A stretch of 64,000 nucleotides of DNA. It comes from Eucommia ulmoides. Taxonomy: Eukaryota > Streptophyta > Magnoliopsida > Garryales > Eucommiaceae. The notes beneath the pieces are model-generated. The model saw only the letters and a list, made by a program, of their open reading frames with translations. It ran no database searches and was not told the origin of the DNA. The DNA is taken from assembly GCA_016647705.1 (NCBI GenBank), contig CM028338.1, forward strand, positions 17,629,577 to 17,693,576. Direction: 5' to 3'. Every line of letters starts with the position of its first letter. The stretch's first letter is position 1. The translations under genes and the position numbers were made by a program. This document shows, piece after piece, positions 47,233 through 58,221 of the stretch.

Positions 47233-48231
47233 AGGAAAAATGGAAAATCGAAGGTTTCAGAGTCGATTGGAGGTGTCTCCAAGACTTTGGGAATGGTAAC
47301 ACGTCATTAAGTGAAGTTTAATGTTTGACTCCATTCTGTCTTGGAACTGTAGAGGTATCGGAAACCCGAGCGCCCTTGCTAGATTAAAATGAATAGTGAA
47401 GGCTTCAAAAGTTTCCTTTGTCGGAGTTATTGATCCATGGATTGATGATTCTAACATGGGGAGAGTAAACAAAGTTATCAAATTCCATAACGCAATCTCT
47501 AATCAAGGTGAGTCAAGCAAAATTTGGGTTTTAGGAAAGAATAACTTGGAAGTCCAAATTGTTCGTACGCGTCGTCAATTTATTTCTTTTAAGTTATCTT
47601 AGTTAAATTTAGAGTTTTTGATTGTGGTGGGTTTTGCTAGTTGCTCTCAGATCGAATGCAGAATTCTTTGGGAGGATCTTCTCATTACAACTACCTCGGT
47701 CTCTATTCCGATAATTTGGGGGGGAGATTTTAATGTGGTTCGTAGTATGTTCGAGAAGTTGGGTCGTTTAACTCCTTCTTGGAGTCCCATGTAAGAGTTT
47801 AATACATGTATTAATTCAGTCGGACTGGTGTTCACGGGGTTAACTTTTACTTTTTGTAACAATCGTCAAGGGTTATCTCGACAATATTCTCGATTGGATA
47901 GAATCTTGGTATCACCTACGATTTGTAATTCCTTCGATGGCCAGATTAAGCATTTGGAACGTATTAATTCGGACCATTGCCCATTAATTCTATACTCATC
48001 TTTCTCATATAATGGTTTGAAGCTATTTCGGTTTCAACGGATATGGACGTTGCATGAGGGATTTCTTAATGTGGTTAAATTGTATTAGAAAGCTTCTCAT
48101 CAAAATCCTTTGGTTCGTTTGAGTCTTAACATCAAATCGACGAGGGCGGCACTTAAAGTTTGGAATGCTCAAACTTTTGGAAACGTTTTTTTTTTAGTTA
48201 AATTCTTGGAAGGATAGGGTGGAAGCTTATT

Positions 48232-50016
48232 GTAAATTACCCCTATATTTCCAAACCGAATTTGTTAATTTTTTAATACGTTTATAGTTATTTTTATGTG
48301 TTTTAATATGTTTTAATTCTTTTTATATTAAAATAGGTGCGTGGGGTGAAAAGGTAAAAAATCGGAGCGTAAACAATCCATTTGAATCGAGAACAGTCAG
48401 AGAACGGTAGAAAAATGAGCAAGACAACAAGATTTTGCACCCAAGCCCACTGCCGCTGTGTCCAGACCACCGCCACGGTGGTGAAGATACTGAGAAAGAC
48501 CAAAGGCCACTAACGAACCACCGCCTACGCAAAAATCCAGGAGAGAACAACAATAGTCTACTGACTACCCAGCGCTGCGGCAGTAAAATCCACCGTTGCG
48601 GTGGTGAACCAACAGAAATTTTTCCCAATCCACCGCCTAGGCAAACCTTAACTGACATACTCCACCACCGCGGCGTTGAATCCCACTGCCGCGGCGGTGG
48701 CCTCTACGCAGTGTTAGATATTTATTTAAATATTTTGCTTATAAATACCCCTTACCTCATTCATCCTTTGCTCCCCTCCAGCCATTACTACCCTTAAGGC
48801 TTAGGTTAGCATATAGAGAGAGTATGGGAGGTGCTCAAACATATCCAAAGAAGAAGATCAGCACGCGGAGAAGGAGAATCGTTCGGTGGACGGTTTTAGT
48901 GGCTAATCTTCGAATATCGACTAAGTTCACCCGTTTTTCCTTTTATTTCTTATCTTCTATATATGTTTGAGCATGTTTATCCTAGTTTCAATTGTATAAA
49001 CGGCTATGGCCATAGGTTAAACATGGATTATGTAAGGCATTAATATCGTTTATAAAAACATGATTTTGGTTTAGTTGTGTTTCTTGATGATTGTTTTTCG
49101 CTATTTTGAGTGTGTTTATCATATTGTTTGTTTATTGTGCTTAGATTTACATATTGAGAATACGGGTTTTGACAAATCACGGATTTGGATTAGAATAAAC
49201 AAATGTCACGATCCAATAACCCGGTCGGGGTTAGGATTGTGGACAATCTATGACGTTGGAGCGAGACTCAGGTGACCTAGAGTCGTTAAGATATTGAGGG
49301 GAACTTCTTCGTTGATTCAAAGTCATGTATTCCCTCATCTTACACTCGAGAGAGGTGGCGAGGGAGTTTTAGAACTAAGATTGTCGATATGGTAAACACA
49401 ACGCATGAAATCTATAACGTTAGGGCGAGACTCACGTAACCTAGAGTCGTTAAGATGTTGAGGGAGACTTCTTCATTGACACGAAGTCACGTTACATCCC
49501 TCTTCTTACACTCAGGAGAGGTGGCGAGGGAGTTTACGAACTGAGGTTTTGTGTGCGATCAATGAGGTTGGGTCAAGACTCACGCAACCTAGGGTCGTTA
49601 AGACATTGAGGGGGACATCTTCGTTAACACAAAGTTGTGTTACATCCCCTGTCTTACACTCAGGAGAGGTGGCGGAAGAGTTTTAGATACTGAGATTGTC
49701 AAATAAGTCGAACACCATTATTTTGAACTAAACGATATCAAAGGCATTTAAGTAAATAAAGTTAATCCCTAGATAATCTATCCCATAACTATCTCGTATT
49801 AGTAATTAGTATAGTTAAAGTAGTATTTTAGTATTAGTATTAGTTTATTTAATTACATTTTTGTCGCCTAGATAAAGTCGAGTTATGATAATCGCAGTAC
49901 TCAATAGTAACAACACCAATCCTTGTGAATACGATACCCGACCGAAATGTTCATTATACTAAAACTTGATCCGTACGTTTGCGGTGAATGTGGAAGCACT
50001 AATTTAGCGACCACCA
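48232..50016 (+). repeat. LTR I1 (5' LTR), 1785 bp
   Basis: It starts TGTAAATTACCCCTATATTT, similar to the H-type LTR start, and ends GCGACCACCA before AGTTTT and the PBS. The palindrome cluster at 48446-48710 has CCGCGG cores. At 49175-49690 the segment 'GTCGTTAAGA...GAGGGGGACTTCTTCGTTGA...CTCAGGAGAGGTGGCGAGG' is repeated three times in tandem. Confidence 0.75.
48740..48747 (+). promoter_or_regulatory. TATA box of LTR I1
   Basis: TATAAATA about 40 bp after the last GCCGCGGCGGTGG palindrome. Confidence 0.6.
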
Positions 50017-50022
50017 AGTTTT

Positions 50023-50040
50023 TGGCGCCATTGTCGGGGA
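50023..50040 (+). other. Primer-binding site, tRNA-Asp type (element I)
   Basis: TGGCGCCATTGTCGGGGA, two changes from the tRNA-Asp complement. Confidence 0.85.
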
Positions 50041-50223
50041 TTGGTCGTTAGGCGAATTCAGTTTTCGGCGATCGCCACCAAGTGTTTGGTAACGGTTGCC
50101 GAGAATTGATTTGTTGTTATTGTTGATATTGTGTGTAACTGACTTAATTTTATTTTTGGCATTTCTTTGTATATAATTTTTGTTCGTAGTTTTGTTTTTG
50201 TTTCTTATGCAGGGTACTTGGCG

Positions 50224-50396
50224 ATGTTAGATTGTTGGGTATTGATGCATCCCTTTCGACGAGATTCCAATTCGTTTTATGTTGCTTGGCCAAGCACATA
50301 ATCTGGTGAGACGTTTCGTTGAAAGATTGAGCCATCCAAAGCAAAACCTCGCCAATCTTGAGGGCATTCTGAAAATGTCGGGCTGAGGACATTAAA
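50224..50396 (+). pseudogene. Vestigial gag fragment of element I
   Basis: From ATG TTA GAT (50224) the start matches the gag-like beginning of A and B (RRDSNSFYVAW), then jumps to the last codons before GGACATTAAA. Nearly the whole gag is deleted while both flanking stem-loops are kept intact. Confidence 0.5.
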
Positions 50397-50406
50397 ACAC
50401 GCACTT

Positions 50407-50424
50407 CTTGGGAGGCAACCCAAG
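50407..50424 (+). other. Conserved stem-loop 1 of element I (perfect)
   Basis: CTTGGG-AGGCAA-CCCAAG, six perfect pairs. Confidence 0.65.
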
Positions 50425-50461
50425 GTCAAATAAGTTAAATCCATCATATCCGACTTGAATC

Positions 50462-50484
50462 GGAGGCGAGATTCTCTCGCCTCC
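50462..50484 (+). other. Conserved stem-loop 2 of element I (perfect), followed by CAGGTAAGTG
   Basis: GGAGGCGAGA-TTC-TCTCGCCTCC, ten perfect pairs with a 3-nt loop. It is followed after CC... by CAG|GTAAGTG, a consensus plant 5' splice site. Confidence 0.7.
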
Positions 50485-51959
50485 CAGGTAAGTGTTCTAA
50501 ACACCCTTCGTCAGCATGCTTTAATTTCATATATTGAGAATAATAATTGGGTTCACTGAGTACACTGTCCATTTTGAGTTCGGAAGTGATGTGTAGTATG
50601 TCGTAGTATGTTAGTTTATGTGTTATCGTTTTCTCGTATTGTATGTGTGTTTAGGTTAGAATGTGTTTTTGTTTTTGTGTTGTTGTTTTCATGTTGAGTT
50701 TTGTGTTCATCTGGGCCATTACCCGATGATAATCATTACCCCTGGTTGTTTTCAAGGTCAAGGGTAATACCCATGCATGTTTGTTTATGTACTTGACTAT
50801 GCTTTTTGGTAAAAATTATTGTAGATCCTAATTTGCATGAGCACATAGACTCAATGTATAGTTATTCAATTGATTTGAGGACTATTATTGATTAGCCAAA
50901 TTTATGACACATTAAGAATTCTAGAACTTGATTGAGGGGAAGCTTGAGGCGAAATCCTAGGTGAGGTAGTTCGAAAGACATAATTTAGGCATTCATTTTC
51001 TCACTTGAGCCTTTTTAAGACAACCTTGTTAAATCATTACCCCTTGTTACCCTGTCGAAACCTAAATGCAAATTCAATTCTGAACACATAAACAAATACC
51101 CTAGCCAGTAGAATTTTTTTTCCCAAACCTTAATCACTGAATTTAAAGGCACATTTGAGTGAATCAAGTTAGCAGTTACAAATGCTACTTGATATAAGTG
51201 GTTGGGTTTAGGGCGAACTTCTAATTGGTTTAGTATTCAAGTACTCATTTGTTATTTTTCGTTTGTATTTCACACATCCCTTCAATTGTAACAATCAAAT
51301 AAGTTTGGGAGTGTGTTCGTTGAAAAAAAAAGAATTAAATGTAAATACGGTTTTTATTTCCGTTTCTTTTGACAAGTGAGTACGTTAGTCTTAAATTGAT
51401 TGTTCAGAATTGTTTCCAATTATTATATGGGGGTTCGAGAGTGAATGTGCCAAGAGTTGAGCCTTGGGTAATGTTAAGTTAACAACGTTAACCCATTTTT
51501 CAATTCCGAAATACCCTTGGACAAATATTCCTTAACCGAACCAAGTCCTAATGATCTTTATGAACTATTAAACCTACATTAGTAGAGAGTGGACCCCAAT
51601 CCAGCCAATGGTAATCATTAACTCATAAATTTCGTTGGGGTATAATCCAATCCGATCGTTGTATAGCCATATTATTGAGTCTCGCACTAACACATTTACA
51701 GGATCTAGAATAGCATTCACTACTATTGCATGTCGAAATTCTAGAACATTAAATATTGTGTGTTACCGCCTGAACTCGAAATAATTGGCGGTTGTTAAGG
51801 GAAAAATAAATAGGTTGTTAGAAGAAGTCAAAACTCGCATGTTGTTATACTTAGATTGTTTTTAGGTTGTTTGTTATTTATTTCAATTTGTTGTATTTTT
51901 CATTTTAGTGTGTGTCTATTTGGTTCGAGGACTAGCCAAATTCTAAGTTTGGAGGTATT

Positions 51960-53533
51960 TGATAAGTGTGATCTACGATGAGATCGAATCAAAGGCAAGA
52001 CGAAGTTACGATGGAAACCCCAGCAGAAACATTTCCAAGTCCACCGCCTACTTCTTCGCCTAAGCGGTCACCAAACCTGCAAAGCCAGTACAGGTGCTGT
52101 AACTTTAAGGCTATTTCAGACTACAATGCAATACAATTTTGGAAATACTAAAAACATGGAAGTTGTATATATTTTTGTTTGCTTTTCATAGGTTTTTGAA
52201 TCACCTTAATCGGAATTCGGATGAAGAAGTTACACTCAAAACAAAATGAAAACTTGCAGTTCCTCGGCCTAGGCGGAAATTCCACCGCCTAGGTGGAAAA
52301 TGGAAGAAAGTTAACCGACCTACCTACGCCTACACGGAAAACCCTGCGCCTAGGCGGAAACCCATGACACAACCTTGATATTTATAGATATTTTGAGATA
52401 TTTTGGCTATAAATACCATTCCCTCTTCACTCCTTGTGAACCCCCCGGCCATTTTGGGCACCTTAGGCCATATTTAGGCTATGGTTTAGGTGTTTTAGAG
52501 GTGGATATCACATCCCAAAGTGGAGAAGATGGCGAATCGATCATTGAGTGTTCTTAGCGGTTTATCTTTGGACAAGGCTAAGTTCTTCGATTGTTTTTCT
52601 TTATGTCTTTATCTTAGGATCATGTGAGTATGTTTAGATAAATTTCATTGTTTATATGGTTATGACCATGAGTTAAATATATATTGTAGTAGGGATTAAC
52701 GGTATATTTATAATAATGTTGTTTGGATGATTTCGGTGTTGCGTTTATGTTTGTTCTTCATAGTTTGATTGTGTTTATCGTATTATTTGTTTATCATGCT
52801 TAGTTAGATAAATTGAGAATATGGGGTTTTATAAATCCCGGATTCAGATTAAGGTAAACAAAGGCCACGATTCAATAACCCGGGAAGGAATTGGATTGTG
52901 GACAATCTATGACGTTGGGGTAAGACTCACGTGATCTAGGGTCGTTAAGATGTTGAGGGGGACTTCTTCGTTGATTCAAAGTCGTGTATTCCCTTGTCTT
53001 ACACTCGGGAGAGGTGGCGAGAGAGTTTTAGAACTGAGATTATCAATAGGGTAAACACAACGCATGCAATCAATGATGTTTGGCAAGACTCATGTGACCT
53101 AAGGTCGTTAAGACGTTGAGGGGGACTTCTTCATTACTAGAAGTCATGTATTCCCCCATATTACACTCGGGAGAGGTGACGGTGGAGTTTACATATCGAG
53201 GTTATCAAATAGGTCGAACAACATAAACGTGAGTAAATTGAGATCGAACACGTATTTGTAAACACGTTAATCCCTAGGCAACTCTTCACCCTAAAATATT
53301 TTAGCATATTACTGTAGTTAATTTAGGATATATTAGTATTAGTTTAATTAATTAATTACATTTGCTTTCTGTCTAGATAAAGTTAAGTCACGACAAACGT
53401 GGTATCGATAGTAACGACACCAATCCCTGTGGATACAATAGCCCGATCTTTCATGATCACACTTTACTAAAACTTAGATCTCGTACACTTGCGAGTAGTC
53501 ATATACTTCAAGGGTATAAATCCTCGGCGTACA
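51960..53533 (+). repeat. LTR I2 (3' LTR), 1574 bp
   Basis: It starts TGATAAGTGTGATCTACG after the PPT AAGTTTGGAGGTATT and ends CGGCGTACA. Palindromes at 52025-52365 use a CCTAGG core. Unlike I1 it contains the block 'AACATGGAAGTTGTATATAT...TTTTTGAATCACCTTAATCGGA' (52150-52220) shared with LTRs A, B and J. Only the central and later parts are clearly alike in I1 and I2. Confidence 0.75.
52408..52415 (+). promoter_or_regulatory. TATA box of LTR I2
   Basis: GGCTATAAATACC about 46 bp after the last GCGCCTAGGCGG motif. Confidence 0.6.
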
Positions 53534-56500
53534 CTTATGATTCTATGCGTCAAACCAACTAGTCTCAAAGTGTATCGGACTTACTTGATCAAGCTACTAC
53601 AGAATATAATAATCTTATTAAGAAAGAGGAAATCTATTGGAAACAAAAATCTTGAGAGCATTGGCTAGCAAAGGGAGATAGCGATTCTAAATTCTTTCAT
53701 ACGTCCGTTACAATGCATAACTTTCCTCTTTGTTTGTCTGCTATTTTCCATAAAGATGGAAGTAGCTTGGCTAATCCCAATAAGTTTCATGAAGCTGCTA
53801 TTGACTTTTTCAAATATTTATATTCGACTACCCAGGTGTCCTTTTCTGACACTATCTTTGATTCCATCCCACGCGTTGTTACGGATATGGATAATGTTAT
53901 GTTATTAGCTCCTTTCTCGATGGAAGAAATCAAAGATGCCCTTTGGTCCATCCCCATTGATGGTGCTCCAGGTATGGATTCCATTTCTTCAAGTTTTTTC
54001 CAATCTTTTTGGGATATTGTGGGTAAAGATATTTGGGAAGCCGCTAATTAGTTTCTTAAAGGAAATCCCTTTCCTACTGCTCTCTCTAGTACCTTACTGG
54101 TCTTTATTTCGAAGAAGTCTTAACTTTCTTCTCTAAAAGATTTTCGTCCGATCAGTTTATGTAACATTTGTTATAAAATCTTTTCTAAGGATTTAGCTAC
54201 CAGGCTAACATCTCTTTTACCCAAGTTGATTTCTATTCAACAGCATGGTCTTGTTAAATGCAGGTCCATAGCCGAAGGATATTTGTGGGCGTAATGTTAT
54301 GCTCAAAATCGATATTGCTAAAGCATATGATCGAATCGAGTGGAACTTTTTAATTGAGGTGCTTAACCGATATGGATTCAGCTCGGAATTTATTGCAGCT
54401 GCTTCTAGCTGTTTTGACTCGACTTATTTTTCAGTGGTGTTTCAAGGGTCTATAGAGGTTAGTTTCTTGCTTCTAGGCGACTCTATTTCTCCTTTACTGT
54501 TTATCTTGGCTCAATAGGTTCTTAGTCGAAATATCTATCGTTCCATGACAGATGGTCGGGTTCAACCTTTTGTAACTAAAAGACGTTGTCCTCTGGTTTC
54601 TCATTTGATGTTTGCAAATGATACCCTCATTTTTTGCAATGGAATTTCTTGCAATATTAGAAATTTAATGCAGGTGCTTGAAGAGTATCAATTAGCCTTT
54701 GGTCAACTTGTGAGTGCTCCGAAAAGTAATTTCTATTTGCATCATAATTGTCCTAATGCGCGTCACTTGGCTATTGGTCTTTCCACAGGTCTTAGTTAAG
54801 GTGGTTTTCCTTATACTTACCTTAGAGTGCAACTAACTTATGGTCATCTTAAAGCGAGTCACTTTTGTTGGTTTTATCGAGAAAGTGTCTAAGAAAGTCG
54901 ATGGGTGGAAGGCTAAGTTTCTATCTAGTGGAGGTAAACTTATTCTTCTAAAGCATGTTTTATTTTCATTCCCTCTTTATCTTTTGGCATACACTTGTGT
55001 TCATAATAGCATTCTGGAGGATATGGAATCCATGTTTACGAATTTCTTTTGGTGCCACTCAGATTCAGGTAAGAAAAGGCACTAGGTGGCTTGGCATAAA
55101 ATCTGTCAAGATACCTCTTCCAGCGGTCTTGGCATTTGTAATCTAAAGGATATAAAGTTGGCTTTTTCTCTCAAATGGATTTGGTCTCTACTGAAAGGAA
55201 AGTCTCTTTGATATGATTTTATGCGCTCCAAAAACACTAATAATCTCCCGTTATCTCCGTGGCCAAATCATATTGGGAGTTCTAAGGTTTGGAAAGATAT
55301 ATTATTGGCGAAAAATACTTTATGCATTTATCGAGATGGAAAGTTGGCAATGGCGAGCTAACTAGTTTTTGGCATGATGATTGGGGCCTTGGTATCCTAG
55401 CTAATGATCTCCATTTTACCAACTCGTTGTCTTCTGTCAAAATTTGCTTACAAGACAAGGAATGGATCTCCCTAGATCTGGAAGATGATGCTCAGGACTT
55501 CTTGGAGGGCTCCCTCCGAGTATTGTCATCGGAATCTGATTCTCTCATTTGGCTTCCTAGTGATAATGGCATCTTCTCCATTAAATCTGCTTGGAGGGCT
55601 ATTAGTAGTAAGGTAATCCCAATTGATCTTTATTCTAATCTTTGGAGTATGCGATTTCCTTTAAAGATCAATATTTTCATATGGCATCTTTTAAAGAACA
55701 AACTTGCAGTTGATGATATCATCCAGAAAATAGGAGTGTTTTTTGTATCGGGTTGTCGATGTTGTTTCTTTCGTTCTACTAAAAATATCCAATGTCTTTT
55801 TTTGGAAAGTGAGGTTACTTCAAAGGTCTGGCGGTATTTTATATCTTATTTTAATATTCCTTTTATTCCTCAACCTTTAATACACCGTATTAAGTTGTGG
55901 TGGAGTAGACTAAAAGGGAGTTCTCAGTTTCATAAATTAGGGGCGTTGATCCCATCATTGATTTGTTGGGAGATATGGTTAAATCATAATTATGCTCTCC
56001 ATGATAATATTTCTTTGTCTGATAAATGGATCATTTTCAAAGTTAGGAACTGGGTTCAAGCACTAAGCTCTTTGACTTAATCTAAGTCGATTTCATCTTC
56101 TTTTGGGATTCAGTCTCTGGTTCTGTTGGGTTATCCAATTAAATAGGTTATTCGTCGTCGGCCCCTGATTTGTTGTTAGACCCGTCCACCCGAGGGGAGT
56201 TTCAAACTTAATATAGACGGTGCTTTGAAGAGAGAGACCATGATGTCTTCTTGTGGTAGTGTTGTTCGAGATAGTAATAGAGCTGTTAGTTGGGCTTTCT
56301 TCTCTCCCCTTACTGTTAGTTCAAGTTTCCTAACTGAGTTCCACTTGTTATTCTTGGGGATTAAGAAGCTTTGCGTTTAGGCCAGCTTCCTCTGCTGGTG
56401 GAAAGCGATTCGCTTGCTTTGGTTCATTCAATCAAGAAAGTTAGCCCAATCTGGTTGATTGCCCATCTTTAGAACACAGTTCGGTTTTGGATTTTATCAT

Positions 56501-56718
56501 TTGACATTCAAATTTCTCATGTTCATCGAGAATGTAATTTTGTTGCTAATAGTCTTTCTAACATTGCTTCGTCTAGCCCTTTTTTATTTCCTATAGGTAG
56601 TCTCTTACCTCACGATGTAATTTCTTATGCTCATAATGATCAAGAAGGTCTTCCCCGCTTAAGGTTGTAATTTTTCCAATTCATTAATAAAGAGTTCGTT
56701 TTCGTTAAAAAAAAAAAA

Positions 56719-58216
56719 GTATGAACAAGAAATTTAAACTTTGCAAACTAAGTACTAGGTAGAATTACTAATGTTTGGAATGCAGCAAAAAGAAAGTATA
56801 AACAGACCGATCAGAAGCATTAGGTAATCGATAATTAGAAAGCAAGAGACAAACTCAAAGACCGCACATAATCAGAAGCCTCCAAAGAAGCGCAAATTCA
56901 AGAGAACTCTTCCTCTAAGAAAGCTGAAGGATAATCCAAAGTAGTGGAGTGTCTTCTACCAATAGAGAAGGAACTTCAGCCATAGACATCTCAACAGACC
57001 ACGAGATCAATTGGCAAAAATGAGGATCCATCCAGACTATACTCAAAATTGGCAAAAGGATTAGCTAAAAATGGCATCCCATCGGAAGTCAAACAACGTC
57101 GCTCCCACTGAGCATAGGCCACAGCATCTCAAGCCTCATTCCTAAACTAAAAAGTATATCGCGCTACAACTGTGCCATTAACCATAAGAATATTCTGAGT
57201 TCAATTGAATTGGTGAAGTACTCAGATGGGGATATAAGGGACACAACCTCTAAATCCAATAAGATGGATGAATTGTAGGTCCACGCAATCCAAATAAATA
57301 TCGGTCAAGATCATACATCGAGTAGTCTATACTATATCTGAGCTAGCAATCTCTACAACAAGTGACACCCAGTTTGTGGGGTATCAAATACACTGTATAA
57401 TTAAGGAAAACTGAAAAGATAGTCGATCCATTACTGACTCTTGCAGACACCTAGTTGTTAGAGGTAGCTTAGTCAAATAAGAAATAAGCATATCTATAAT
57501 AACGCACAACTCCCGAAAAACTAGTGACCACCGGCTTGGCAAGCTATCAGTGATTAGTACAACTTTGTTAGTACTAGGGCCACTATCAAGCAGTATGAAT
57601 TAGACAGCATCCTCTCAGCTAGAAGGACCATCCGACCTGAGAGATCGGTTCCCTTATTAGGGAATAGGGTCTCATGTAGCAACAAAGCCACCAGTACAAT
57701 CATCCGACGCTCATGCCAATCCTTGTAGCCACTCTACATATCTTTGTAATGATGATATCCCTGGTCATGTGAAAACCATTGTTGGAGTGTTTAAAACTCC
57801 AGAGAATCCTCCACAACATTCAAGCGAAGCAGTAGATGTTTCCGTTTCACACCAAGAACCTGGGATAGGCGAGTCTTCGACGACGACATCGAAAAGCAAG
57901 AGATATCTCCTGATAAGGGGAGTCGAAGTAAGAAAGACACCTTCTCTAGGTAAGGAGTCAGCTCAACAGTTCAAGTGCTCTAAGCAATAGGCCTCTTACA
58001 ACAAAAATAGAAACAACGTTATTCAAAGACTTAAGCAGACCACCAATCAGGACAACCATCGACCTTACCTAGCTAATGTTTAGGCAAAAGACTCTATTCG
58101 TTGGGCTAGATCAGATTGTTGTCAGTAAACGTAAATATCTTTGCCTACGCCAGGTATGATTCTCAAAATTATCTCATTATTCGAAACTACGTTAGGACTT
58201 AATATTTGGTAACTCG
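56719..58216. other. Decayed, partly coding-looking sequence
   Basis: On the minus strand, 57000-57250 reads for a while as an ordinary protein (e.g. VAYAQWERRCLTSDGMPFLA) with stops on both sides; family not recognised. On the plus strand 57769-57990 is open for 73 codons, Ser/Thr/Lys-rich and without a known motif. Nothing else is recognised. Confidence 0.25.
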
Positions 58217-58221
58217 CCAAG

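Larger units (their letters stand above)
48232..53533 (+). mobile_element. Tat-like Ty3/gypsy non-autonomous element I, 5302 bp, TSD CTTAT
   Basis: CTTAT at 48227-48231 and 53534-53538 flanks TGTAAATT...GGCGTACA. Removing the element and one CTTAT rejoins LINE ORF2 in frame (codons GAA GCT TAT GAT). The inside has PBS, a very short gag remnant, perfect stem-loops 1 and 2, G-tracts and PPT. It is younger than the LINE. Confidence 0.85.
47321..56670 (+). pseudogene. LINE ORF2: endonuclease, reverse transcriptase, zf-RVT, RNase H
   Basis: It starts ATG 47321 (MFDSILSWNCRGIGNP). Endonuclease signs are WNCRG, WGGDFNVV (near 47725), RLDRILVS (47893) and NSDHCPLIL (47965). RT signs after the insertion are GAPGMDSISSSFF (53960), DFRPISLC (54145), KIDIAKAYDRIEW (54304), FANDTLIF (54611) and an LGV..SGGKLILLKHVL region. 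The YxDD-type centre is FAND, so one catalytic Asp is lost. zf-RVT is clear in the open piece 55289-56080 (SIKSAWRAIS, FPLKINIFIWHLL). RNase H-like LNIDGA (about 56203) and HRECNFVANSLSNIA (56524) follow. Many stops and frameshifts. Element I splits the gene at 48231/53534; the phase continues correctly across the site. Confidence 0.8.
45394..56718 (+). mobile_element. L1-type plant LINE, decayed, interrupted by element I
   Basis: About 6.0 kb without the insertion: a 5' UTR rich in CACCGGCGATTTC motifs (45430-45850), ORF1, ORF2 and a 12-A tail at 56707-56718. I could not identify a convincing target-site duplication, so its left limit is set by the end of LTR similarity. Confidence 0.8.
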
